64,000 nt of DNA from Cristatella mucedo (GCA_009760855.2 WPIO01000007.1:6544501-6608500), one strand, 5' to 3'; positions 56,082-63,414 are shown, numbered from the stretch's first letter. Notes: generated by a model not told the origin, from the letters alone. A program made the numbers and translations.

Positions 56082-57784
56082 CTTCATCATGAGCTTAAAA
56101 GAAATACACAAGGCCATAGTTTGGTAGCTCGTACCGCCTGATGCAGTACTTGAACCTCTACATGTAGTGCCCTTCCTAGCCACAAAGACCCGAGTACACA
56201 TAAAAGCATGCACATGTGTGTCTGCACACTTAATACTCGAACACGTGCACATGCATACATACATACATACATACATGCTTGTACGTGCATGGTGCTTCTC
56301 AGAGGTAGTCGGGTCATTTGATCACTTTGATGGAAGTATGCTCCAGCCGTTACCTAATTTACAATGTCTGGCACACCTTCACTTTCATTACTATTGAGTT
56401 GCTGCACGTTCGAACATTTCCACTTGCCAAATGCTTTGACTCTGTCTGCAGCTACCTATTGAAAATGCATTACTGTAAGTGTAAGTGTAACTGTAAGTAT
56501 CAAAAGTGTTTCTGAGTTCATAGACGTTTTCGAGCAAGCACTGGTTGAAGAACGCATTTGCTGTTTGAGGCTTAAATAGGATCAACACTTCCCAAGACAG
56601 CCGGCAGCTCTGGCCTCAGATGCTAATCAGTCAGAGACAGCAAAGTGGTGCTGCTGCGTCGTCATAGGATGGCTGGCTAGCCATTGGCCAACAAGCACTA
56701 CTGCAAATACAGCGAGGCAATTTGCAGTATCTAGTCGGTCAGTTTGCACTTTACTGATGGTCGTTTTGGGGTCACCAAGCAAAGATCGGAACCGTGGTCT
56801 TCGGATGGGATTGCCGATTATCTGCAAGGTCGAAAAGAATGAAGCAATCAAAGCTGTCTCGAGAAAGACCTACATCTACCAGGGAATGATGAAATGCCGT
56901 TAGCTTGATTTTCGAGTGCCCACAGCTGTAACGCTAACCTCGACTACTCGAAGTGATAAGTCAGTGATAAGTCACATAAGTCAGATAAGTCACTCGACCG
57001 GTATTTGAAAAGATATCAGGTTCAAGCCCTGGTCATTCTCGCTATGCTTGTGTTAGACTCAAGTCCCCAGCAATCGTTCGGGCTTTATGTTTTCAAACTA
57101 GCAGTATCTGCGCACACTTGACTTCTCTTGGTGTTGCACGTGCAACAGTCAAAGAAATCTAAGTTAGCCAAGTTTTCCTAAACTGATAGGTATGGCGCTG
57201 ACAACGAGCCTCCCAGAGGAAATATTAGCGGCTCTGAGCTTTCATGACAAAACATTGTCAGAATTTGCTATAACTTCCAACTGCTTGATGATAACTGATA
57301 CTGATACGTGTACGTGGAACCGAATTTGGCAATTAATGAGAGATCATGCTTGTAATTTAATAAGCGAACCAACTACTGGTTCAAATAAAAGGTTCAGATG
57401 CCTACGACTTGCAGTCAAAAAGAAAATGTTCGGTGGGTAACGCCTTAAGGGCAGGTGTTTTTACGTTACACCTTGACTGGGTCATCTACCAACTACGGCT
57501 GTTGATGGCAGCAATGCGAAGGAGAGCGAAGTTGCTTGAGCAAAGCGTGACTACCTTAAGAACGGTGTGCGAGGCAGTCCTGACTCATCCAGCTCGAAGC
57601 ACTTGTCTGCTCGCAATCCATCCGCAACGAAGAGGACGAGGCGTCTGGCCGGTGCATTACCGGCCAGGGCAGCCGCATAGGGCGCCGTCCCATGTACGAG
57701 TGGCGATGTAAAATATACGTCAAAGACTGCATACAGGAACACCAAGTGTACGAAGACAGCTGTGCATGCAAAAAATACGCTCAT
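29622..57784 (-). CDS. PIGN: GPI ethanolamine phosphate transferase 1, copy A, complete
   Basis: Coding exons on the minus strand: 57555-57784, 55439-55560, 54962-55060, 52165-52431, 49682-49774, 48027-48274, 46068-46160, 45664-45875, 45207-45367, 44007-44079, 43791-43893, 40004-40212, 38861-38939, 38300-38408, 36814-36916, 34841-34922, 34638-34712, 31621-31676, 31464-31539, 31220-31354, 29622-29822. They sum to 2826 nt, so 941 residues plus TGA; every junction is GT-AG and all phases agree. An in-frame TAA 6 nt upstream supports the start. The protein has a signal anchor, a lumenal alkaline-phosphatase-fold domain (D55, T95, D217, H221, D264, H265, H273) and a long C-terminal multi-membrane region. 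[11 protein letters not shown] and [14 protein letters not shown] are PIGN hallmarks that separate it from PIGO and PIGG. It acts in the ER on the first mannose of GPI. Copy B lies 5.3 kb downstream in the same direction. Confidence 0.96.
30055..30240 (+). mobile_element. tRNA-derived SINE with hairpin-like tail
   Basis: A tRNA-like head with 'cggcggtaagcttctcgcac' and box B-like 'gtgggtcgagtcc' is followed by 'ggagattaagttctctgagg' and 'ctatacaaatgtattacta'. It lies in copy A intron 20. Confidence 0.6.
31220..31676 (-). CDS. PIGN: Copy A exons 18-20, conserved C-terminal membrane core
   Basis: Exon 18 (31621-31676, 56 nt) carries [13 protein letters not shown]. Exon 19 (31464-31539, 76 nt) carries [20 protein letters not shown]. 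Exon 20 (31220-31354, 135 nt) carries [14 protein letters not shown] and [11 protein letters not shown]. Short introns of 81 and 109 bp separate them. These are the best conserved membrane stretches of PIGN. Confidence 0.95.
32090..32470 (-). mobile_element. LINE family C fragment
   Basis: The sequence shares 'aatctcacacaacaaagaga', 'ggcataagaattgtggaa' and 'cggtctagaac' with 62040-62220. It lies in copy A intron 17. Confidence 0.65.
32470..32612. repeat. Short tandem repeat, about 29-bp units
   Basis: Units containing 'attataattacaagtacgct' are repeated about three times. They are bracketed by two copies of 'cttttacacacataggtata'. Confidence 0.8.
32600..33118 (+). mobile_element. LINE main-family 3' end, well preserved
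   Basis: The ORF at 32588-32863 contains [40 protein letters not shown] and a stop after RTAFSGSL. About 140 bp of 3' UTR, the hairpin at 33030-33070 and an ATT run at 33082-33114 follow. This is the clearest complete 3' terminus in the window and defines the family end. Confidence 0.9.
33663..34103 (+). CDS. Unidentified plus-strand open frame in copy A intron 17
   Basis: There are 146 open codons ending in TAA, with no ATG near the start. A ttttcaccgatgcag at 33664-33678 could be a splice acceptor. The product looks like a real protein: an ordered start ([20 protein letters not shown]), a charged, probably helical middle ([20 protein letters not shown]) and a Ser/Pro-rich end. I do not recognise a family. 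A run starting aataaaaaaaaaaa at 34143 follows 40 nt after the stop, which would also suit a retroposed copy. The opposite strand is also open (33647-34090), which weakens the case. Confidence 0.3.
   Translation, partial: FFTDAGPYKPTVSIAIADGEFSQQWIGGKQKENNSSTPIGTTARKTTEGSHSVLKLTGNVAYDKLVKRKTEKHTRELRALSELNERLTLDKIQKEEKESEGMNRALCDPGLWVRGMESLPDSRPGSPARLSSPLARSADTQATVVM
34638..34922 (-). CDS. PIGN: Copy A exons 16 and 17
   Basis: Exon 16 (34841-34922) encodes [20 protein letters not shown]. Exon 17 (34638-34712) encodes [15 protein letters not shown] and ends in phase 0 at TTT|GTATCC. That donor was chosen over nearby GT sites because it gives the spacing to FFGTGN seen in other PIGN proteins. 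The 128-bp intron between them is one of the shorter ones of the gene. Confidence 0.85.
35735..35990 (-). mobile_element. LINE main-family 3' fragment
   Basis: A plus-strand aataataataata run, then the tail ('ccctcagagaactcaatctc') and the noncoding 3' segment up to 'aaatgctctgg'. It lies in copy A intron 15. Confidence 0.8.
36030..36445 (-). mobile_element. LINE family B 3' fragment
   Basis: The minus-strand reading gives [20 protein letters not shown], the C-terminal signature of these elements, with a family-B type tail at 36030-36090. A CA microsatellite starts just upstream. Confidence 0.75.
36488..36552. repeat. (CA)n microsatellite
   Basis: About 65 bp of uninterrupted CA beside the LINE family B fragment. 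Confidence 0.97.
36814..36916 (-). CDS. PIGN: Copy A exon 15
   Basis: [20 protein letters not shown] continues into [11 protein letters not shown]. The 103-nt exon has phases 1 and 2 as required by its neighbours. The 3' splice site is ttgttttaaag. Confidence 0.93.
36973..37076. repeat. (CA)n microsatellite
   Basis: About 100 bp of CA with two small interruptions, 57 bp upstream of exon 15 in gene direction, inside intron 14. Confidence 0.97.
37850..38295. other. GC- and CpG-rich patch in copy A intron 14
   Basis: This stretch differs in composition from its surroundings and is open for 74 to 93 codons in several frames on both strands. No family is recognised and no splice-consistent PIGN exon is needed here. 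Confidence 0.4.
38300..38408 (-). CDS. PIGN: Copy A exon 14
   Basis: After gctcttctctag the exon reads [20 protein letters not shown], then [14 protein letters not shown], ending G|GTAAGA. It corresponds to the conserved segment before the GLP motif of PIGN. Confidence 0.95.
38595..38747. repeat. Purine-rich (GA/GGGA)n tract
   Basis: An imperfect GA, GGAG and GGGA repeat of about 150 bp in copy A intron 13. Confidence 0.9.
38861..38939 (-). CDS. PIGN: Copy A exon 13
   Basis: The 79-nt exon encodes [20 protein letters not shown] and runs to KYQ|GTGGGC. It starts in phase 2 and ends in phase 0, joining exons 12 and 14 in frame. It is less conserved than its neighbours. Confidence 0.85.
39236..39305. 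repeat. (TC)n microsatellite
   Basis: About 70 bp of TC with one break near its end. Confidence 0.95.
40004..40212 (-). CDS. PIGN: Copy A exon 12
   Basis: After tgctttgtag the exon reads [17 protein letters not shown] and later [13 protein letters not shown], with a GT|GTGAGT donor. It is the counterpart of copy B 3924-4138, two codons shorter. Confidence 0.95.
42062..42225 (+). mobile_element. tRNA-derived SINE, family 2, best copy
   Basis: The head 'tggctcactaggtaaggcgg' resembles a tRNA box A region and 'gggggttcgaatcctgt' a box B. The body 'ggtgatagccgtcaaggctc' and 'gaggctgttaaatcag' follow. It defines the family found at six or more places here. Confidence 0.8.
42759..43018. repeat. 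Tandem duplication, 130-bp unit
   Basis: The unit beginning 'ctgtcagctgatgcaacagc' at 42759 is repeated at 42889 as 'ctgtcggctgatacaagagc'. Both contain 'aggagaacagcatcaa' and 'gtttgcttagc'. The second copy runs straight into the SINE tail at 43000. Confidence 0.85.
43000..43140 (-). mobile_element. tRNA-derived SINE, family 1
   Basis: On the minus strand a tRNA-like head ('tcttagcccaggaggtaagg', box B-like 'cgtgggttcgagtcctgc') is followed by 'gaatagagatttatttctcc' and 'tagggcgc'. The last part is a version of the LINE tail hairpin. Confidence 0.75.
43791..44079 (-). CDS. PIGN: Copy A exons 10 and 11
   Basis: Exon 10 (44007-44079, 73 nt) encodes [20 protein letters not shown]. Exon 11 (43791-43893, 103 nt) ends with [15 protein letters not shown] before GTAAGC. 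Both match copy B in phase. Exon 10 has the same length, and exon 11 is three codons longer. Confidence 0.93.
44636..44731. repeat. (GT)n-rich imperfect microsatellite
   Basis: GT repeats with several interruptions in copy A intron 9. A matching CA-rich run lies at 44960-44997. Confidence 0.9.
45207..46160 (-). CDS. PIGN: Copy A exons 7-9
   Basis: Exon 7 (46068-46160) has [15 protein letters not shown]. Exon 8 (45664-45875) starts [17 protein letters not shown] and ends [13 protein letters not shown]. Exon 9 (45207-45367) begins [19 protein letters not shown], the first helix after the lumenal domain. The exon 7 donor is a weak GTGGCA; the same junction in copy B is GTGAGT. Confidence 0.92.
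46632..46671. repeat. (CAG)n trinucleotide repeat
   Basis: About 13 CAG units in copy A intron 6. They produce the Leu- and Cys-rich shadow ORFs of this stretch. Confidence 0.95.
47050..47300 (-). mobile_element. Diverged LINE coding remnant
   Basis: The plus-strand order 'ggaacctaaaagtgaatgac' and 'ctagtgcaggtaggagagga' corresponds to the same positions of the main-family LINE (compare 4745-4815), with many changes. Confidence 0.5.
48027..48274 (-). CDS. PIGN: Copy A exon 6
   Basis: [20 protein letters not shown] at the start, [18 protein letters not shown] at the end. It is 248 nt, phase 1 to phase 0, with a GTAAGT donor. H273 of SHG is the last predicted metal ligand. Confidence 0.96.
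48340..49005 (+). mobile_element. LINE tail and LINE 3' end
   Basis: An isolated tail lies at 48345-48420. A better copy follows at 48615-49000, with the [10 protein letters not shown]-type coding end, 3' UTR, hairpin and attattattatt run. Both are on the plus strand, opposite to PIGN, in copy A intron 5. Confidence 0.8.
49180..49450 (+). mobile_element. Diverged LINE 3' end
   Basis: The stretch 'gacactgcgcctgctgctac' and the tail 'cttagaacgacattcagttc' match the main family with many differences. The ATT run is largely lost. Confidence 0.65.
49682..49774 (-). CDS. PIGN: Copy A exon 5, metal-binding SDHGM
   Basis: The exon encodes [20 protein letters not shown] followed by HGMTNW. D264 and H265 are predicted metal ligands. 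It has 93 nt, equal to copy B. Confidence 0.96.
50490..50780 (+). mobile_element. SINE with LINE-like tail, diverged
   Basis: A possible tRNA-like head ('gacttaacgaccacggtcga') and a tail 'gcatagatagagattccgtt' with 'ctcttagggagttataaa'. The head is weak. Confidence 0.45.
51315..51675 (+). mobile_element. LINE main-family 3' end
   Basis: It starts at [15 protein letters not shown] of the coding end, then has the noncoding 3' segment, the hairpin at 51606-51650 and an attattattatt run. Confidence 0.85.
51920..52008 (+). mobile_element. LINE 3' tail only
   Basis: 'tttgcagcaaatgtaaagcg', the hairpin and an attattattag run, with no coding sequence. Confidence 0.8.
52165..52431 (-). CDS. PIGN: Copy A exon 4, core of the catalytic domain
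   Basis: The exon contains [16 protein letters not shown] and [18 protein letters not shown], with D217 and H221 as predicted metal ligands. It has 267 nt; the frame enters and leaves in phase 1. Confidence 0.97.
52695..52975 (+). mobile_element. LINE main-family 3' coding end, truncated tail
   Basis: The ORF at 52612-52914 carries [20 protein letters not shown] and [20 protein letters not shown]. The element stops soon after the stop codon, without hairpin or ATT run. Confidence 0.8.
52980..54495. other. Copy A intron 3, central part
   Basis: I recognise nothing here beyond a short G run at 54400-54409 and a few ORFs of 60-128 codons without similarity or splice support. Confidence 0.5.
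54500..54755 (+). mobile_element. LINE main-family 3' end
   Basis: The last coding bases ('ggacagcatttagtgggtcc'), the 3' UTR, the hairpin at 54690-54730 and an ATT run. Confidence 0.82.
54962..55560 (-). CDS. PIGN: Copy A exons 2 and 3, nucleophile motif
   Basis: Exon 2 (55439-55560) contains [20 protein letters not shown] with T95, the predicted nucleophile that carries the phosphoethanolamine intermediate. Exon 3 (54962-55060) contains [20 protein letters not shown]. The GT microsatellite at 55245-55345 fills part of the intron between them. Confidence 0.97.
55245..55345. repeat. (GT)n microsatellite
   Basis: GT run with a few TA and GC interruptions in copy A intron 2. Confidence 0.95.
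55963..56080. repeat. Double (CA)n microsatellite
   Basis: Two CA runs separated by 'gtctacatataa', in copy A intron 1. Confidence 0.97.
57192..57440 (+). CDS. F-box-like open frame in copy A intron 1
   Basis: An ATG-initiated ORF of 82 codons on the plus strand. [18 protein letters not shown] followed after about 20 residues by a Trp pair (TWNRIWQLM) recalls an F-box (LP-x-E start, W near the end). The frame ends at TTCGGTGGGTAA, which also contains possible splice donors, so it could be a first exon. An F-box protein would be an SCF ubiquitin-ligase substrate adaptor. No further exon is identified, and the match is to a loose consensus. Confidence 0.3.
   Translation: MALTTSLPEEILAALSFHDKTLSEFAITSNCLMITDTDTCTWNRIWQLMRDHACNLISEPTTGSNKRFRCLRLAVKKKMFGG
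57555..57784 (-). CDS. PIGN: Copy A exon 1, start and signal anchor
   Basis: [20 protein letters not shown] is a hydrophobic signal anchor, followed by [11 protein letters not shown] and [20 protein letters not shown]. The ATG has an in-frame TAA two codons upstream. The donor is AAG|GTAGTC, phase 2. Confidence 0.97.
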
Positions 57785-58542
57785 TTTTTAAGGTCGCTTC
57801 AGGCCTCTATAATTGCCCATTGTGCACACGGCTCGCACGGAGCACTCCGGTCAAAGGCTCTTCACTGTCAGTCCTCGAGCTAGCATCACAGGCTGCCTGT
57901 AAAGAGCAAAAAGAGAGAGAACGGGTGCTATGCAGCAACTCGATTTGGACGCTTCGTGGAAACGGCCGAGTCGCTTCCGACAAAGATCGCCAGAGCAGAA
58001 GGCCCCGAGCGACTGTGGAGAACCCCTGGGCGGTCGCCACAACCGTCAACTTGAGCGCGCATAGCCAGATTATTGTGCTGCGACCGGAGTCTGCAACCGA
58101 GCGAACCACACAATCTCCTCGCTCAAGGCAAGATAGCAGAAAATAATGAATTTGGCGACGCACGATCAACTCCTCAGGAACTCCGCGCTTTAATTGGCAT
58201 TGAGCTCGAAATCAGCGGTAGCTCAGGCTTCTGAAGTGAGCGACCGTGCAAACGGCATTCTGCAGCCGCTCAAGCCCAACTGCTGGCGAGGGAGCAGCGA
58301 ACTCAACCGACAGCCGACGTCGCAGGCCATAATTTTAATTGCATGTTTTTCAGGTTGCATACGACTCACAGGCTAAAACCTCCATAAACGAGCGGGAAAA
58401 GATGTGACGCGACATAGGCGGAAAATCACGACCGCTTAGAGTTAGTTGTGCTAACCCACACTCACTCACGCGGACGGAAAGCTAAACTGACTCGCTGTAC
58501 GGAACAGTTTACTGACTCGCTGTTACGTACACCAGACGAGTA
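57785..58542. other. 5' flank of copy A
   Basis: Expected promoter and 5' UTR region. It is moderately CpG-rich at 57820-58110. No TATA box or other element can be placed with confidence. Confidence 0.4.
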
Positions 58543-58642
58543 CAGTCGACTCCGCGTATAAGAATATCGAATATAGGAATACTCCGCATATAAGAATGCC
58601 TACTTGCCAGCCCGAGCGTATTCTTAAAAGCGGAGTCAACGG
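58543..58642. mobile_element. Short pogo/Tigger-like MITE (100 bp)
   Basis: The left end CAGTCGACTCCGC and the right end GCGGAGTCAACG are near-perfect inverted repeats, extended inwards by 'tataagaat' and 'attcttaa'. TA dinucleotides flank both sides (58541-58542 and 58643-58644), as expected of Tc1/mariner-type insertion. There is no coding capacity. Confidence 0.6.
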
Positions 58643-58932
58643 TAAACTGTTACGAAGGGGGCTCGCAGCGGTCCACTAATTTTGGGTCAATGTAAAAATA
58701 AGATAGAGATGCTCTCTATCTTTAAACCATTGGTGATGTGCGAAAGGCAGAATCCCCACACGGGCATAATGCATAAGGCAAGGGACATGGAAACCAATAG
58801 CTTGGTGCGCCTCCTAACCTCCTTCACCTCAAGGTCAAATCGAGGGGTTGGGCTACTTCCTGGTACCATCCCGATTGGCTTCCTGGTGGCCTGCTGAATC
58901 AGAGCCCTAGCGGATTGTGAAGCTGAGCTAAA

Positions 58933-59241
58933 ATGTCAAAATTTAGCCAGGAAATCAAAGTAATACTGCAAGGTAAGCTTTGTGAGTGCTTTAAATTACG
59001 TGTCTCCGTCGTGATAGCTGATGTCGTGCCACTGCAGTGTAGCTGCGTTGGATGCAATCGACTACCGCACGCCGCGATTGACAAATTCCTTGCTCATAGT
59101 CGTCCGGAATTGTCCCCGAGCGAACTTGTGAGAGCGGCCGCAAGACTGATGCTGAAAACTGCAAATAAACGCCGCTATTGCGCCAATAAAACGCAACCGG
59201 TCGTTGTAGCCGCAGCAAAATGTGGGCAGGTGTTGAGATGA
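58933..59241 (+). other. Unassigned plus-strand ORF in CpG-rich DNA
   Basis: An ATG-started frame of 102 codons. After MSKFSQEIKVILQ there is a strong GTAAGC donor-like site, so it could equally be a short first exon. The opposite strand is also open (58991-59413). No similarity is recognised. Confidence 0.2.
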
Positions 59242-59689
59242 CCCCCGTCGGCAATAGCGGACTCTTGGTAGAGTCGCGCCGAAAACGCAGCTCACCAAAA
59301 GGCTGTATGGGTGGCAGCAGCTCGATTTGGAAGGCGCGCAGGACGATATTTGGTCTCTCTTTTAGAGGAAAATGATGTTTTGGGAGAGCCAGAGAAACGG
59401 TGGTAGGAAGCATCGCTGCCGAAAACTAGATGAGAAATAGTGAGCGAGGCGGAGTCAGCACCCAGAATAGTACAGCACATACGCACGCAGCCTATCTCAC
59501 CAGGTACAAGACAATACTTATTCCGTTTCAATTTGTTGCAGGCCTACAGTTAGGGATGCCTAACACTAGCTGCATCGTCTCATATGCAATAATTCCGAGG
59601 GAACATTTGACTCAATAAATATTGCGAAGAGAATAACTCAATGCATTATTATTTGGCATGTCTCCTGTGTTCATTTTGTACCAAGGATA

Positions 59690-60190
59690 TCGTGTAAGTA
59701 TGTGTCGTCGTATGGCCGCTAGGCACGTCTGTGGAGAACGTCGAAACTGTCGAATTATAACACTTCTCACCAACCTGCACTGGCTCTCCGTCAAAAAGTA
59801 TGTCGACTTCAAGGTTCTGCTCCTCACTTGTAGGTCCTTTCACTCTCTCGCCCTGGCCTGCTTATCAGAATACTTCCAAATAAGGCTTGACATCGTACCA
59901 CCAGATCTTCTGACTCAAGTCGTTTAGCTGTGCCTCTAAACAAGCTCCAATCTCTTGGGGAGACCTAACTAAAGTTCGCATGCTCTCAAAGTCTCGGAAA
60001 GAAGCTCAATCAACCGGCAATTCCCTCATAACATTCGCTCTTGCCATGTGAATGGTTCGTGGTGTGCTTACATTTATTGATTGTGCATTTAGTGCTTCCT
60101 TTTAAGCACAGATAAGGTGCTTAGAAAGAGATCTATTTCCCTCAGGGAGCTATACAAATTGCTTCTTTTTATTTTTATTATTATGCTCAT
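59690..60190 (+). mobile_element. Diverged LINE main-family 3' end
   Basis: The plus-strand ORF contains ITLLTNLHWLSVKKYVDFKV, the conserved segment before the C-terminus. The tail at 60120-60185 keeps 'cttagaaagagatctatttc' and a weak ATT run. Confidence 0.75.
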
Positions 60191-60194
60191 GATT

Positions 60195-61635
60195 GGGCTT
60201 TAAATATACGTTTCCTCTAACATACTAAGAGGTGTTAGGCCAAGGCGTCTGGTGCCGAAGGTAGAAGGATTGACACCATAAACATTCCAGCACATAAGTG
60301 TATTGTGACTTGTCTCCTGCTCCGTCAAATGATTGTATCTGTGCAGCTCTAAGCTGGTATGCTAGAGCCACAATGACTTTCTTTTTGCTTGCAGTGGACG
60401 ACAAAGAATCTCCTACCGCAGGATTCAAACCCCCATCGCATGACTGCTTACTTATTTTAGCTAGCTAGCTGCCAACTTGCCGATCTAGTTCCACTAGACA
60501 GCCACTTCAAGGTTTTGACAGAGGGTTCACTGCTTCTGCCAGACGAGGTTCTGGCACGGCTTCGATCCTGCTAGGGCACCCACTATATCCTATGCACTCA
60601 CAATACTAAATTTTCCCCTCATATCATAAATCCCCTAATCATAAACGCATGATTTATCCCTGCTTCCATTATTATTTTTTCAGAATGTAACTGGCAGCTC
60701 TAGGGCTGCTGTCACGTGCTGTTTAATTGTTATTAAGATGTCTTTCACTTGTTGCACCTCAAATTGGATGGTTAAATGTGCTTTCTGATTGCTGTCCCAG
60801 AGCAGGTGTGTCCGGCTAGAATCAAACTGGTTGCGAGAAATGTAAGTGAAAAAAATTATTTTTAATTTTTAATTGCGAGAAGTGTCAGTACAAAACCAAA
60901 GTTCAGCTTCTTCTTTATTTCCACACTCAACCTTCTGAACCTCACCCTAGCAGCTGAGGCTTTTATACCGTGCTTAGCATCTTGCTGATCAGGGAGGACA
61001 ACTTGAAACCCTATTGTCACAGCCAAGGCTGTGTTGGCTGTTCAGAATGTCCTATTTGTACCGAAAAGGTAGTGGCTAGGTTGTGAAGCCGTGGGAATTT
61101 GGCGCAGCTGTGCCCTGCATCTTTACACCCATTGTAGGATGTACACGATCAAGAGACTTGTTCTCGGAGCTTTCTGCATCGCATTTATGCTTGTGACCCA
61201 TGATTAGTGTGGTGTATAGTATGCTGCACTACCATTGGCATTGTCGTCGTGCCACTATTGTTTCGGATGCATGTAATATCAGTTGGTTGAGGTGAAGTGG
61301 CAAATAGGCATGTGAGCTAGAAGTTTGAATAAGGTGAGCCTGCAGTTTGATTGGAAGCCCCTTCCCAAACCCTCTACACTAACAGTCTGACCAATCGATG
61401 TCAATGCTTTGATGAGAGTAGGCTAGAAAAATAAAACTGTGGCAGCATGTGTAATGATTTCTATTGGATGACCATATGGTGCTCAGTGTGAAAGAGCACA
61501 CAAAGAGTCTTTAGACTTGGCCTTCTGCTATCATTGGAGCAGTCAGCATATTCTTTAGCCGGTGTCTACATCGTAAGCATTTCTCATGGTGTGCGTGACT
61601 CCAAATTAAATAAGTAAATACAGGCTGATTTAGCC
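60195..61635. other. Intergenic, mostly unrecognised
   Basis: A degenerate SINE head ('ggattcaaacccccatcgc') lies near 60420. The rest shows no gene or named repeat. Confidence 0.45.
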
Positions 61636-61639
61636 ACAT

Positions 61640-61800
61640 CTTTTATATAGCAACAGTAGAGCCTTTACGGCTATCACCACCACTTACTGCTGCAATACAG
61701 GATTGCCTAATGCATGATTCGAACCCACAATTTTGGGACCAAGATCGTGAAAAGCAACCATGTTACCGAGTGTGCCCTCACGGCTCACATAATTGTGAAT
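61640..61800 (-). mobile_element. tRNA-derived SINE, family 2
   Basis: On the minus strand: head 'gtgagccgtgagggcacact', box B-like 'gtgggttcgaatcatgc', then 'gtggtgatagccgtaaaggc'. Complete at both ends. Confidence 0.75.
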
Positions 61801-61919
61801 GTTGCTGTTTGACCAGTCGTGTGACACTTTCTCTACTTCTGTCTCGGGGTCTTGTAAAATCCGGCTTACGTTTTTGCTTGCAAAATCCATCTTGGCACAT
61901 CGGTGAAGCAACTCCTAAC

Positions 61920-62285
61920 ATGCATCTCTGTCTGTAACTCCACAAAGCCACACAGACTACGTGGATGCTACGCAGAAGAGTTTTGTGTAGCACACTCACA
62001 GTCTATGTAGCTTTCTGTGTGCATTGATAAGCCAACAGACTTTATCTCACACAGCAAAGAGAAAGTGAGAAGCATAGCAGAACCAGGAGAGGACTTGAAG
62101 TTGTGAGAAGCATGGAAGTAGCAGCTCAGGATGGCTGGAAAGAATGTGCCATAGTCGGCAGCAGGAAAGTAGTTGTCGTTGCATAAGAATTGTGGCAGTG
62201 ATTTCCACAGTCTAGGACCTGCAGAGCAAAAGCTTCTGTCGCCAACGATCGTTAAGCAGAGGAATGGAACAGCTAATTTATTGTC
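61920..62285 (-). mobile_element. LINE family C 3' end
   Basis: The minus-strand reading contains TIVGDRSFCSAGPRLWKSLP, the typical C-terminal motif of CR1/L2-type reverse transcriptase ORFs. The end near 61940 contains the reverse complement of 'ctgtaactccacaaagcc', as in the other family C copies. Confidence 0.75.
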
Positions 62286-62705
62286 CATAGAGGACCTGAG
62301 GGGAACTGACTGGAAATGGCTTAGTCTGCCACAGGCAGCACATGTCTTACCATATGCTGGGCGTTTCATATGACGTGTCCAATAGTAACGATACGCCGAG
62401 TGTGCAACGAAGGCATTGGCTGTGACGTTCCGTGCTGTGACTGCATTCGTGTCTTCTCTGACGGATTCGGCATCTTGAAAGGGTGTGTAATTTCGCCAAG
62501 GTCAAGATAGTTGGTCGTTACCTTTGTAGAGCCACAAATGTCAACTGATCGTTCTAGAGAAAAATCAGTCTCGGCCAGCAGCTTGGCCCACACCGAGCCT
62601 GAATAAATGCTAGTTACGATATGGTCTCGAATAATCTTAGGCCTCTTAAGGATGGGATAGTCGCAGGTGCGAGACGAAATAAGTTCGTGTAAAAGGAGTC
62701 GCCGG
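62277..62705 (-). pseudogene. Ty3/gypsy-type Gag fragment
   Basis: Minus-strand readings give KIIRDHIVTSIYSG, then WAKLLAETDFSLERSVDIC. This matches the Gag pattern 'LIRDRIV...RERLL...DLTLEKA..IC' of Ty3/gypsy elements. A second frame continues with PAYGKTCAACGRLSHF, the end of a nucleocapsid zinc-knuckle region. Cys positions of the first knuckle read as Tyr and the last Cys of the second knuckle is lost, so the copy is decayed. It abuts the LINE family C fragment. Confidence 0.7.
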
Positions 62706-62950
62706 CACTACTTAACACTATTGCCATTTTGGCTGTGCCAAGTTGCTCCACGAATAAAAAGATTATTTCAGCTTCAAGCCTTCAAGCGCTGACTCTATCT
62801 CACATACTTTCCGACTCTCTTTCTCTCTCCCTCTTTATCACTTTCCTTTATCTCTCTCCCTCTATTCTACTCCATTCCATCTATACCTATCTCTACAAGT
62901 TTTGCATGTTAATGCTCCTTCAGGCTCAGTGCTTTCAAACTTACCCATTG

Positions 62951-63309
62951 CTATGACGAGCATTGCAAGTGTATATTATATGATTTTGCATGCATTCCAA
63001 AAAAATTTGGCCTAAATACCATTGAATTATTATTATCATCTCTATAATAATCGTTAGCATCATCTGATTCAGCACTGCTTGGGGAGCCAAGACAAGTATA
63101 AGAATACATTAGCTGTCCGTTTGCATCGTTCGTTGCCTCTTCTTTCTGAAGCTTCACCTTTTTTCCAGCTGAACTTTTTTGCCTTTTAGACGTATGCACC
63201 TTTTTTGCATCCGTAAAAGATACGTCACTTGGTTCAGAGGCACAAGCACAAAAGAAGCATATCTTAGCAGCCATCCAAAAATTGTATACAGAGTATCCAC
63301 CAATGGCAC
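62951..63309 (-). CDS. Last exon of an unidentified, possibly membrane-bound protein
   Basis: The frame is open from a tagcaattgcag acceptor (first exon base 63309, phase 1) to a stop at 62951, giving 119 codons. It starts with a hydrophobic stretch, GAIGGYSVYNFWMAAKICFF, includes closely spaced Cys (CFFCAC), and continues as a charged tail with a Lys-rich segment (KRQKSSAGKKVKLQKEE) and an Asp/Asn-rich segment. Composition and splice site argue for a real exon. I do not recognise the family. Upstream exons would lie beyond 63330, behind the GA repeat or outside the window. Confidence 0.5.
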
Positions 63310-63414
63310 CTGCAATTGCTATACAATCATCATCGGAGCCAACAGGTTAGTGCTCAACTATGGCCTTTCACGATCGTAGCACTTTGTATGCTGAGATAAT
63401 TTATATGCTATTAT

